Positions 1 through 5,722 of a stretch of DNA of 5,722 nt are shown in pieces. This DNA is from Rikenellaceae bacterium (GTDB lineage Bacteria > Bacteroidota > Bacteroidia > Bacteroidales > Rikenellaceae), in contig JAJQAW010000232.1 of NCBI GenBank assembly GCA_021203585.1, forward strand, positions 1 through 5,722, in the 5' to 3' direction. The notes beneath the pieces are model-generated. The model saw only the letters and a list, made by a program, of their open reading frames with translations. It was not told where the DNA came from and did no database searches. The translations under genes were made by a program, and so were the position numbers. How positions within the stretch are numbered: the stretch's first letter is position 1; every line of letters starts with the position of its first letter.

Positions 1-885
1 CAATACGATACCGATCATCCCTTCTTCGCTAATGGTCACCTGCGTCTGCATCACTCGTGCAACACCCGCCGAGTCGCGCTCGAATTCGAGCGGCAAGGTC
101 TCATTGGGATGAAGGGCGATCAGGTTATTCACCACGCTGACCGGTTTACCGTCCAGACTGAGCAGGCGGTCACCGGCTTGCAAGCCAGCCGCTTCGGCAT
201 TTCCGCCGGCCGATACCTCCTGGACGATCAACGGCACCAGGGGCTGTGCGAATGCCGCGTCGTTCAACAGGTGTGAAATGTACTGCGGATAGATCGGAAT
301 TTCGACCGTCTGCCCGGCACGCCTTACCTGGACACTCTGAGCCTGGTTGAAGACGATTTCTTTTAAGATATCCGCGCTGTTTTCGATCTGGCGGCCATCC
401 ACGCCCAGGATTTGATCGCCGTTTCGAAAACCGATTTCCTGCGCGAATTCGCTGAATTCGAAACCGTAAGCGGCATTGATATCTTTTGTGGCGAAATAAT
501 TATCTCCGTAAGCCATGCTCAATCCGGTATAAATGCCGATGGCCAGGAGCACGTTCATCAATACTCCGCCGACCATAATCAGCAAGCGCTGCCAAGCCGG
601 CTTACTGCGAAATTCATAAGGTTTAGGGTCTTCCTTCAAACCGGCGGTGTCCATCGATTCGTCCACCATACCTGAAATTTTAACATAACCGCCCAACGGA
701 AGCCATCCCACTCCATACTCCGTCTCTCCTTTTCGGAATTTGAAAAGAGAAAACCAGGGATTGAAGAAAAGATAAAATTTTTCTACCCGGCATTTAAACA
801 ATTTAGCGAACAGAAAATGTCCCAGCTCGTGAATAATCACCAGCAATGAAAGGGCACATACGAATTGAAGGATTTTTATCAGCAT
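1..885 (-). CDS. rseP: RseP-type site-2 intramembrane zinc metalloprotease (3' end beyond window)
   Basis: Inner-membrane protease of the M50/site-2 family, which cuts transmembrane segments. In E. coli it cleaves the anti-sigma factor RseA and leftover signal peptides; the substrate here is unknown. Translating the minus strand from the ATG at 885 gives 295 uninterrupted residues up to the window edge. The first membrane segment (about residues 3-27) holds the zinc-binding HELGH at 19-23. A GWLPLGGYVKISG loop follows at 60-72, matching the family's membrane-reentrant loop. A second membrane segment spans about 98-122 and contains GGVLMNV. Two tandem PDZ domains follow, with signatures GFRNGDQILGVDG (152-164) and GLQAGDRLLSLDG (234-246). 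The last membrane helices with the LDG motif should lie outside the window. The start was chosen because it puts HELGH in the first helix and follows the dxr stop by only 4 bases, which implies co-transcription. Family members are usually about 430-450 residues, so about one third is missing. The identification is secure. Confidence 0.95.
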   Translation of the reverse strand, partial: MLIKILQFVCALSLLVIIHELGHFLFAKLFKCRVEKFYLFFNPWFSLFKFRKGETEYGVGWLPLGGYVKISGMVDESMDTAGLKEDPKPYEFRSKPAWQRLLIMVGGVLMNVLLAIGIYTGLSMAYGDNYFATKDINAAYGFEFSEFAQEIGFRNGDQILGVDGRQIENSADILKEIVFNQAQSVQVRRAGQTVEIPIYPQYISHLLNDAAFAQPLVPLIVQEVSAGGNAEAAGLQAGDRLLSLDGKPVSVVNNLIALHPNETLPLEFERDSAGVARVMQTQVTISEEGMIGIVL

Positions 886-889
886 AATG

Positions 890-2062
890 TCATGAATTCT
901 TTATTTTTTTTACCTGCTCGGCGGCAATCACCCGGGCCTCGGTGTCACTCAATCGGTAATCGTCCAGCGTGGGGGCATCGACCATATGGGCTTTTTCGAG
1001 GGCACTCTCCAGAATTGCGGTCATATCGGTGAAATTTATTTTACGCTCCAAGAAGGCGTGCACCGCCACCTCGTTGGCGCCGTTGAGCACACAAGGTGCG
1101 TTGCCTCCCATGCGGAGGGCCTGATAAGCCAGTCCCAGATTTTTATAACGAGCCGGTTCCACGTCGAAAAAATTGAAAACTTTACCACCTTCCCGAAAAA
1201 AACTGAACCGCTCGCCCTTCATCGGTAGCCGCTCCGGAAAGGTGAGGGCATACTGAATCGGTATTTTCATACTCGGATGCCCCAGTTGAGCCTTGATCGC
1301 TCCATCGGTAAACTGGACCATCGAATGAATGATCGATTGGGGATGAATCACCACTTCGATATCTTTCGGATCTACATCGAACAGCCATTTGGCCTCGATC
1401 ACCTCGAATCCTTTGTTGATCATCGTGGCCGAATCAATGGTTGTCTTAGCGCCCATCGTCCAATTCGGATGTTTCAGAGCATCTTCGACCGTAACCTCCT
1501 TCATCTTACGGATGAGCGTATGTAAAAACGGCCCTCAGGAGGCGGTCAAAATAATTTTCTCGATTTGGCTTCGTTCTCCGACCAGGCTTTGAAAGATGGC
1601 CGAATGTTCCGAATCGACGGGCAGAATCGGGGCGTGATGTTCTTCGGACAACCGCATGACGATCTCCCCGGCTACCACCAGGGATTCCTTGTTGGCCAAC
1701 GCAATTTTTTTGCCGGCTTTGATAGCCGCTACCGTGGGGAATAATCCGCTGAAACCGACCAGTGCCGAAATCACCACATCCACACTGTCGCTCTGTACGA
1801 CTTGTTCCAGCGCCTCGGTTCCGGTATATACTTTGACCTGGACACGGGCCAGGGCCTCTTGAACTTTCGGATAGTAGGAAGGATTGGCGATCACGACACA
1901 ATTCGGGTTGAATTCGAAGGCCTGGTTGACCAGCAGCTGCCAATTATTTCCGGCAGTAAGCACTTCGACCTGAAAAAGCTCTTTGTTTTCCCGGATTACT
2001 TCCAGTGCTTGTTTTCCGATCGATCCGGTCGAACCCAGAATCGCAATGCGTTGTTTAGACAT
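890..2062 (-). pseudogene. dxr: 1-deoxy-D-xylulose-5-phosphate reductoisomerase, interrupted by an in-frame UGA
   Basis: DXR (IspC) converts 1-deoxyxylulose 5-phosphate to methylerythritol 4-phosphate with NADPH, the committed cytoplasmic step of the MEP isoprenoid pathway. The frame from the ATG at 2062 to the TGA at 890 spans 390 codons, a normal family length, and stays in register throughout. Codons 1-175 carry the NADPH-binding GSTGSIG (10-16), NKESLV (124-129) and the metal ligands D150 and E152 in PVDSEHSAIFQ. Codon 176 is TGA, where the SGGPF motif requires its first glycine. After it the same frame continues with GPF, KHPNWTMG (H198 and W201), DSATMINKGFE (N216, K217 and E220) and HPQSIIHSM. 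No catalytic residue other than that glycine is missing. Two ORFs result: 175 codons (2062-1535) and 204 codons from an internal ATG at 1504. Neither half could carry a whole active site. The gene lies 46 bases after the M23-like gene and 4 bases before rseP. It may be a true pseudogene, a sequence error or a recoded gene. The family call is certain; the functional state is not. Confidence 0.93.
1535..1537 (-). other. In-frame UGA codon at the invariant SGGPF glycine of dxr
   Basis: On the minus strand the codons read GCC TCC TGA GGG CCG, giving Ala-Ser-stop-Gly-Pro, where the family has Ala-Ser-Gly-Gly-Pro-Phe. A single G-to-T change from GGA explains it, with no shift in frame. By alignment to E. 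coli DXR this is the residue just after the phosphate-contacting Ser186, in the hinge of the flexible catalytic loop. There is no obvious selenocysteine role, since the expected residue is glycine. Confidence 0.9.
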
Positions 2063-2095
2063 GCTTTATTAATACGCTTATGGTACCTACTCTTT

Positions 2096-2107
2096 CGGGT
2101 TTACCCG
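2096..2107. repeat. Short inverted repeat between the M23-like gene and dxr
   Basis: CGGGTTTACCCG has 5-base arms (CGGGT and ACCCG) around a 2-base centre. It begins one base past the TAG stop of the M23-like gene, inside the 46-base gap before dxr. The centre is too small for a stable RNA hairpin loop without opening a pair, and no U-run follows, so it does not look like an intrinsic terminator. It could be a protein-binding site or chance. Confidence 0.35.
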
Positions 2108-2108
2108 C

Positions 2109-2972
2109 CTAAAAAATCATATAATTTTCCGGGTCTACCGGTGTGCCATTGATCCACAACTGAATTTCGGTAAACCCGGCGTCCGTTTCATTTTCCAGCG
2201 AAGAACCGGTAAAGGCGACTACCTCGCCGGAATAGACCCGGTCTCCGGTTTTTTTGGTCAAACTAGCGTTATGCAGATAGGCCGAAATCATATTTCCCGG
2301 ATGCAGGATATGAATCACGCCTCCCTGGGTCGGAGACCAGCCGGCATAGATGACCACCCCTTCCAGAATGGCCATGACCGGTTGATTTTCCGCTACGGCA
2401 ACATCCGTTCCATACTGACCGGCTCTGGGGTCGAAACCGGCCCGGACCACTCCCTTTACGGGAGGATACAGTCCCTGGAATCCACTGTGCTCCGTCGTAG
2501 GAGCCTGCGGGTTCAAGGCATAGGGGCCGCTGCCTTCTATTTGGCTGCGCAGCACGGAGTCTTCCGGAATCAACGGAATTTCGACTCGCTCGAGCGAAGC
2601 GGAATCCAGCTCCGGATTGGGCGTGCTCTGCGACGCTCTGCCGTCCATAATGCGGGTCAGATTTTCGTAACAATTATTCCACAACACCAATTGATTTTCC
2701 AGCGAATCGAGTTTCATGTTGTATTCGATCAGCAGATTGCGGGCATGGTTGCCCTGGTATCCGGGAACAAAATCCAAAGCCGGAGAAAACGCTACGATCG
2801 AAATCATCACGACAAAAAGTACGACCACCAAAGAAAATAAAGCCGTAAGAATGTTCAACGGAGAGAGAAATATATACCATTTTTCCCTGTCGTTGTGCGA
2901 ATCCCGGGCACTGATTCTGACTTTAGTCCGGAAAGCCCGGAAAAACGCCGTAAGATTATCGGATAATTTCAT
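2109..2972 (-). CDS. Membrane-anchored M23/LytM-fold protein with lost zinc ligands (probable pseudopeptidase)
   Basis: A 287-residue protein with a cytoplasmic N-terminus of about 40 residues, one membrane helix (about 41-63), a predicted coiled-coil stretch (about 75-110), a linker rich in polar residues and proline, and a C-terminal LytM/M23 domain (about 167-287), so the domain should be periplasmic. The fold is recognisable from YPPVKGVV, the DVAVAENQPVMAILEGVVIYAGW stretch (190-212), AYLHNASLTKKTGD (231-244) and NGTPVDPENY (275-284). Active M23 enzymes bind zinc with the His and Asp of HxxxD and the second His of HxH. Here the first ligand is Q186 (Asp is kept as D190), and the HLH motif reads FTE (267-269). 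The HxH-type catalytic pair is lost, although H234 in the YxH motif remains. Peptidase activity is therefore unlikely. By analogy with EnvC and NlpD, degenerate LytM proteins can activate wall amidases, but that role is only inferred here. It is the first gene of the operon with dxr and rseP, with a promoter 19 bases before its ATG. Confidence 0.88.
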   Translation of the reverse strand: MKLSDNLTAFFRAFRTKVRISARDSHNDREKWYIFLSPLNILTALFSLVVVLFVVMISIVAFSPALDFVPGYQGNHARNLLIEYNMKLDSLENQLVLWNNCYENLTRIMDGRASQSTPNPELDSASLERVEIPLIPEDSVLRSQIEGSGPYALNPQAPTTEHSGFQGLYPPVKGVVRAGFDPRAGQYGTDVAVAENQPVMAILEGVVIYAGWSPTQGGVIHILHPGNMISAYLHNASLTKKTGDRVYSGEVVAFTGSSLENETDAGFTEIQLWINGTPVDPENYMIF

Positions 2973-2991
2973 CGGCGTCTGTAAAACGATG

Positions 2992-2999
2992 CAAACTTA
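2992..2999 (-). promoter_or_regulatory. Bacteroidota-type -7 element upstream of the M23-like gene, dxr and rseP
   Basis: The minus strand reads TAAGTTTG, an exact match to the Bacteroidota primary-sigma -7 consensus TAnnTTTG. It ends 19 bases before the ATG at 2972, so the leader would be short, about a dozen bases. No good TTTG-type -33 element is seen at the usual distance, which is common because that element is weakly conserved. It is the only strong candidate promoter for the three-gene operon. Confidence 0.6.
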
Positions 3000-3026
3000 T
3001 GTAAATTTATCAAGAATTCATAACGC

Positions 3027-3036
3027 ACCGGCCGGT
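3027..3036. repeat. 10-base perfect palindrome
   Basis: ACCGGCCGGT reads the same on both strands. It lies 28 bases upstream of the minus-strand -7 element, so it overlaps the region where a -33 contact or a regulator would sit. It could be an operator, but a single short GC-rich palindrome may be chance. Confidence 0.3.
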
Positions 3037-3128
3037 TGACCGAGTTCTTTTGCCAGACAAAAATCGCGTGCCGAAAGTCTTCTCGACGAGCGCCGAACTT
3101 TTCCTTTTCGGGTTTTTAACCGGCACAA

Positions 3129-3167
3129 CGGATAGCAGTTCCGGGAAGCTCCGTTCCCCGTTATCCG
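3129..3167. repeat. Possible two-part hairpin in the divergent region
   Basis: The outer arms CGGATA (3129-3134) and TATCCG (3162-3167) pair, extended inward by a G-T and a C-G pair. The inner arms GGGAA (3143-3147) and TTCCC (3154-3158) enclose a 6-base loop. An asymmetric internal loop separates the two stems and no U-run follows. It lies upstream of both promoters, so it is not part of either predicted leader. Confidence 0.3.
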
Positions 3168-3222
3168 AAAAGCGGAGACTCGATGCACCGTTTCTGCGTG
3201 GTAAACGGCCCGGCCATGGAAA

Positions 3223-3240
3223 ATATTTTAAGATATTTTA
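3223..3240. repeat. Direct repeat ATATTTTA spaced one helical turn
   Basis: Two identical 8-base copies start at 3223 and 3233, 10 bases apart, directly upstream of the plus-strand -7 element. They cover part of the spacer between the -7 element and the -33 position. The AT-rich block could ease melting, act as an UP-like element or bind a regulator; this is inference from position only. Confidence 0.35.
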
Positions 3241-3241
3241 T

Positions 3242-3249
3242 TAAGTTTG
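3242..3249 (+). promoter_or_regulatory. Bacteroidota-type -7 element upstream of the nucleotidyltransferase gene
   Basis: TAAGTTTG matches TAnnTTTG exactly and is identical to the element facing the other way at 2992-2999. There are 27 bases between it and the ATG at 3277, which suits a short leader. No clear TTTG -33 element is present; that region is AT-rich instead. Confidence 0.6.
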
Positions 3250-3276
3250 GGGTTTAAAATACAAAATCAATTCCAT

Positions 3277-4185
3277 ATGAAACCGACATTATTGGTCTTG
3301 GCAGCGGGAATGGGTTCCCGCTACGGTTCGCTCAAACAAATGGACGGAATCGGTCCGAACAACGAAGCGATTATCGATTATTCCATCTATGACGCCATTC
3401 GTGTCGGATTCGGACGGGTGGTTTTCGTGATCCGGCACAGCTTTGAAAAAGAGTTCCGGGAAGTCTTTTCAGAAGACCGTTTCAAAGGAAGAATCCAAGT
3501 GGACTTTGTTTACCAAGAATTGGATTCCCTTCCACAGGGATATACGGTCCCCGCGGGACGCGAAAAACCCTGGGGTACGAACCATGCGGTGATGATGGGC
3601 ACCAGTGCAATCCGGCAAGAACCGTTTGCAGTCATCAACGCCGACGATTTTTACGGAGCCGAAGCCTATCGAGGCATGGCAGAATACCTTCGGGAACTGG
3701 CCGGCGGCCAGAATAAGTACTGCATGATGGGATATAAAATCGGCAATACCCTTTCCCGGCACGGGTCGGTATCCCGCGGCGTATGTTCGATGGACGAACA
3801 GGGCAATCTGGTCGATATGGTGGAGCGCACCCAAATTTTTCAGGATGCCGACCGGATTTTTTATCGGGACGAACAGGGGGATCATACCTTGCCGGCGGAC
3901 AGTTTGGTATCGATGAACATGTTCGGTTTTACACCGGATTATTTCCGATACTCGGAAGCCTATTTTCCGACCTTTCTAACGGAAAACCAGGATAACCTGA
4001 AAGCGGAATTCTTTATCCCTTTGATGGTAAATCGATTGATTACAGCTGGCCAGGCTTCCATGAAGGTTCTTTCTTCCGAGGCCAAATGGTTCGGGGTAAC
4101 TTACAAAAAGGACAAACCGGCGGTAGTGGCCCAATTGAACGAACTGATCGCGGCCGGAAAATACCCGTCCAATCTGTGGGAATAG
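3277..4185 (+). CDS. Sugar-phosphate nucleotidyltransferase-like protein
   Basis: A 302-residue cytoplasmic protein of the NTP-transferase (GT-A-like) fold, which joins a nucleoside triphosphate to a sugar phosphate or similar phosphate, releasing pyrophosphate. The nucleotide-binding signature LAAGMGSRYGSLKQ is at 8-21, with the expected catalytic-type lysine at K20. GTNHA at 100-104 fits the base/sugar-binding loop, and NADDFYG at 121-127 supplies the metal-binding aspartates (D123 or D124). The C-terminus KWFGVTYKKDKPAV resembles other Bacteroidales members. The length is normal for the short form, without a left-handed beta-helix acyltransferase domain. The start at 3277 was preferred over an upstream TTG at 3247 because the LAAG motif then falls at the usual distance from the N-terminus and the TTG overlaps the -7 element. 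The substrate cannot be read from the sequence. It is followed after 38 bases by the aldose epimerase gene, so the two are probably co-transcribed. Confidence 0.88.
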   Translation: MKPTLLVLAAGMGSRYGSLKQMDGIGPNNEAIIDYSIYDAIRVGFGRVVFVIRHSFEKEFREVFSEDRFKGRIQVDFVYQELDSLPQGYTVPAGREKPWGTNHAVMMGTSAIRQEPFAVINADDFYGAEAYRGMAEYLRELAGGQNKYCMMGYKIGNTLSRHGSVSRGVCSMDEQGNLVDMVERTQIFQDADRIFYRDEQGDHTLPADSLVSMNMFGFTPDYFRYSEAYFPTFLTENQDNLKAEFFIPLMVNRLITAGQASMKVLSSEAKWFGVTYKKDKPAVVAQLNELIAAGKYPSNLWE

Positions 4186-4223
4186 AAACCCGAGCGGTAT
4201 CGATCGAAAAATTGCTACGAACC

Positions 4224-5276
4224 ATGATCCACATCGAGCAACACGTTTGGGGGTTTACCGACCAGGGAGAGGCGGTTATCCTCTATACCATGACCAACGC
4301 CGAAGGAGCATATGTCCAATTGACCAACCTAGGAGCCGCTATCGTCGGGATCGGCGTACCGGATCGAACCGGTACCATCGAGGATGTTGCGCTCGGGTAT
4401 GCCGACTTTCACGATTATTTCGGCGACTCCGGCGCACTGGGCAAAACCGTAGGCCGCTTTGCCAACCGCATTGCCCAAGGCCGGTTTACACTCGAAGGAA
4501 AGGAATATAAATTGGCCACCAATAACGGACGAAACCACCTTCACGGAGGTCCCAAGGGTTTCGGAGAAGTACTGTGGGAGAGCCGGGTCGAGGTGAACCG
4601 GGTGGTTTTTTCCTACATCAGCCCGGATGGAGAAGAACGGTATCCGGGCTCGGTCGGCGTAGAAGTAGTATACGACTGGAACGAACCCTGCGAGCTGGAA
4701 ATTACTTATCATGCCAAAACGGATACCCCGACCCTGGTCAACCTGACCAACCATGTCTATTTCAACCTGCGCGGCGAGGGAAGCGGCGACATCCTCTCGC
4801 AGGAACTCAAGCTCCATTGCTCCCGCTACCTTCCTACCGACAGCGGATCGATTCCGTTGGGGGAACAAGCGCCGGTAGCCGGAACTCCCATGGATTTCAC
4901 CCGATTCAAGCCGATCGGCCAAGAAATCGAAGCCGATACGGAGCAGCTTCGCTTCGGCAACGGATACGATCATTTCTGGATCATCGACGGCTGGCAACCG
5001 GGTCGGCTGTCGGAAGCGGCCGAGTTGTACGATCCGGTCAGCGGCAGATTGCTCACCGTTCTCACTACCCAGCCCGGCCTGATGGTATATACCGGCAACT
5101 ACCTGCAAGGCCTGGGAAGGGACAAAACCGGGAAAGAGTTGGAAAACCGCGCGGGAGTGGCGTTGGAATGCCAGAATTACCCGGACGCTCCGAATCATCC
5201 CGATTTTCCCTCTGCAGCCCTCTATCCCGGAGAGAATTACCGGCAGCAGATTATTTACCGTTTCGGCATCCGTTAA
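4224..5276 (+). CDS. galM: Aldose 1-epimerase (galactose mutarotase family)
   Basis: A 350-residue enzyme that interconverts the alpha and beta anomers of hexoses such as galactose and glucose, feeding the Leloir pathway. The family motifs are all present in order: GRFANRI (77-83), NGRNHLHGG (101-109) with H107, NLTNHVYFNL (173-182) with H177, GYDHFWI (247-253) with D249, and LECQNYPDAPNHPDFPS (314-330) with the catalytic-base glutamate E315. These correspond to the His, His, Asp and Glu active-site set described for Lactococcus GalM, so the enzyme should be active. No signal peptide is seen, which suggests a cytoplasmic location. The ATG at 4224 was chosen over upstream in-frame codons because those fall inside the nucleotidyltransferase gene and the family starts near this point. 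Other members of the broad family act on other sugars, so galactose specificity is assumed. The stop is TAA, 12 bases before the next gene. Confidence 0.95.
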   Translation: MIHIEQHVWGFTDQGEAVILYTMTNAEGAYVQLTNLGAAIVGIGVPDRTGTIEDVALGYADFHDYFGDSGALGKTVGRFANRIAQGRFTLEGKEYKLATNNGRNHLHGGPKGFGEVLWESRVEVNRVVFSYISPDGEERYPGSVGVEVVYDWNEPCELEITYHAKTDTPTLVNLTNHVYFNLRGEGSGDILSQELKLHCSRYLPTDSGSIPLGEQAPVAGTPMDFTRFKPIGQEIEADTEQLRFGNGYDHFWIIDGWQPGRLSEAAELYDPVSGRLLTVLTTQPGLMVYTGNYLQGLGRDKTGKELENRAGVALECQNYPDAPNHPDFPSAALYPGENYRQQIIYRFGIR

Positions 5277-5351
5277 TTCCCCACGCGCATGACCGAAACC
5301 GATGTGGCAGCCCTTTTTTCCGAACGCTTCGAAAGCGGTTGCGCCGAAACC

Positions 5352-5354
5352 TGA
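5352..5354 (+). other. In-frame UGA at codon 22 of the last gene
   Basis: The codons read GAA ACC TGA GGA AAA CTG. Reading on in the same frame gives 75 more protein-like codons before the A7 run, so the stop appears to interrupt a gene. The residue expected here is not known, but a single base change from GGA would give Gly-Gly. The surrounding heptamer CCTGAGG (5350-5356) is the same as the one around the UGA in dxr. Confidence 0.65.
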
Positions 5355-5579
5355 GGAAAACTGATCCTGGAACAGGAACTGTTCGGTCTGGTCATGAACC
5401 TGGTGCGGCAATCGCATCGGGGAGCAATACCCTTCCGAGCGGCCTACGCCCTGGAACGGGCTTTTCTTTCGGCTCCCGACCGCTTCGTACCCTATTGCAC
5501 ACGGTTTCTCAACGATTTTTGCGAGATTACCCATCCCGGCGCCTGGCGTCATTACGGTAAATTGATGGCTTTGCTGTTG

Positions 5580-5586
5580 AAAAAAA
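5580..5586 (+). other. A7 run at an apparent -1 frame change
   Basis: The bases TTG AAA AAA ACA are read in the frame of the ATG at 5289. Adding one A would give TTG AAA AAA AAC ACG and join the upstream helical reading to the downstream one as Leu-Lys-Lys-Asn-Thr. One missing base is thus the simplest cause. Sequencing error, a real deletion, or slippage on the A run are all possible. Confidence 0.65.
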
Positions 5587-5722
5587 CACGCTCACTCTTT
5601 CCCGGCAAGAGGCAAACTGCATCGGGGAAACCGCCCTGCTACGGCTCCTGGACGAGGCGATACCTGTCGGGGCCCGGGTGTGGTCGCTGGATATTCTTTT
5701 CCACCTCCAAGACCGCCTGGAA

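Larger units (their letters stand above)
2973..3276. other. Divergent intergenic region with two outward promoters
   Basis: This 304-base stretch separates the minus-strand operon from the plus-strand genes. It holds a -7 element at each end, a 10-base perfect palindrome ACCGGCCGGT (3027-3036), a possible hairpin (3129-3167) and two direct copies of ATATTTTA (3223-3230 and 3233-3240). Frames across it give only short peptides without recognisable features, the longest plus-strand one running from about 3050 to 3244. No tRNA or known riboswitch was recognised. Confidence 0.7.
5289..5722 (+). pseudogene. Bacteroidales-type helical hypothetical protein, interrupted by a UGA and a frame change (3' end beyond window)
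   Basis: I do not recognise a named family. From the ATG at 5289 the frame reads a plausible N-terminus (TDVAALFSERFESGCAET), then a TGA at codon 22, then GKLILEQELFGLVMNLV and FRAAYALERAFL, alternating hydrophobic and polar residues like an alpha-helical or HEAT-like repeat. After the A7 run at 5580-5586 this frame becomes rich in Arg, Gly, Ser and Trp and loses helix character. The -1 frame takes over with NTLTLSRQEANCIGETALLRLL and ARVWSLDILFHLQDRLE. That frame has a TAA at 5558-5560, so the switch must fall between 5561 and 5586. The 12-base gap to galM suggests one transcript. An alternative start is the ATG at 5394 (codon 36), which would bypass the UGA but drop the conserved-looking N-terminus. 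The presence of a gene is well supported; its function is unknown. Confidence 0.7.

Noticed and set aside
890..892. Genome-wide UGA = glycine code
   Set aside because: dxr terminates naturally at this UGA, 4 bases before rseP. Apart from the two anomalous sites, no other gene in the window contains an in-frame UGA, and the gene families look like Bacteroidales. Local recoding or error is more likely.
1535..1537. Selenocysteine insertion at the dxr UGA
   Set aside because: The family position is an invariant glycine, not cysteine, and no stable hairpin was seen just downstream in the coding strand.
1506..1943. Minus-strand open frame of 145 codons within dxr
   Set aside because: It overlaps the dxr coding frame, which carries the family motifs; the alternative frame is low-complexity Arg/Gly-rich.
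3050..3244. Possible 64-codon small gene in the divergent region
   Set aside because: It would start at a TTG, ends inside the plus-strand -7 element, and its product shows no recognisable feature or membrane helix pattern.
4329..5552. Long minus-strand open frame (about 407 codons) opposite galM and into the next gene
   Set aside because: It is antisense to a gene with full active-site motifs, and its translation shows no recognisable domain. It also spans the galM stop and gene boundary. It looks like a shadow of codon bias.
4574..5560. Plus-strand open frame of about 328 codons overlapping galM and the last gene
   Set aside because: The product is rich in Arg, Gly and Ser with no motif, and galM in another frame is clearly the coding one.

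Overview
The window looks like chromosomal DNA of a Bacteroidota bacterium, probably of the order Bacteroidales, with roughly balanced GC. The main evidence is as follows. The minus-strand genes run in the order membrane-anchored M23-like protein, dxr, rseP. The M23-like protein and the nucleotidyltransferase look like Bacteroidales family members. Both outward promoters carry the Bacteroidota -7 element TAnnTTTG. Starts lack clear Shine-Dalgarno sequences. The genus cannot be fixed from the sequence alone.

Layout: positions 1-2972 form a minus-strand operon, transcribed right to left. It starts with an M23/LytM-fold membrane protein that has lost most of its zinc ligands (2109-2972). Next comes dxr (890-2062), the first committed enzyme of the MEP isoprenoid pathway, interrupted by one in-frame UGA. 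Last is rseP (885 to the left edge, 3' end missing), a site-2 intramembrane protease. A 304-base divergent region (2973-3276) holds two outward promoters with the same octamer, TAAGTTTG. The plus strand then carries a sugar-phosphate nucleotidyltransferase-like gene (3277-4185), an aldose 1-epimerase of the galM type (4224-5276) and a helical hypothetical gene (from 5289) that runs off the right edge.

Together these are envelope and sugar housekeeping functions. DXR feeds isopentenyl diphosphate into undecaprenyl carrier and quinone synthesis, RseP acts in membrane proteolysis, the LytM-like protein probably works at the cell wall, and the plus-strand pair handles activated and free sugars. 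No mobile element, CRISPR array, tRNA or rRNA was seen.

The most unusual signal is gene disruption. dxr has UGA exactly where an invariant catalytic-loop glycine is expected. The last gene has an in-frame UGA at codon 22 and a frame change near a run of seven A. Both UGA codons sit in the same heptamer, CCTGAGG. The possible explanations are gene decay, sequencing or assembly error (including a motif-linked artefact), or local recoding of UGA. Against a genome-wide UGA = Gly code, dxr itself appears to end at UGA, only 4 bases before the rseP start.
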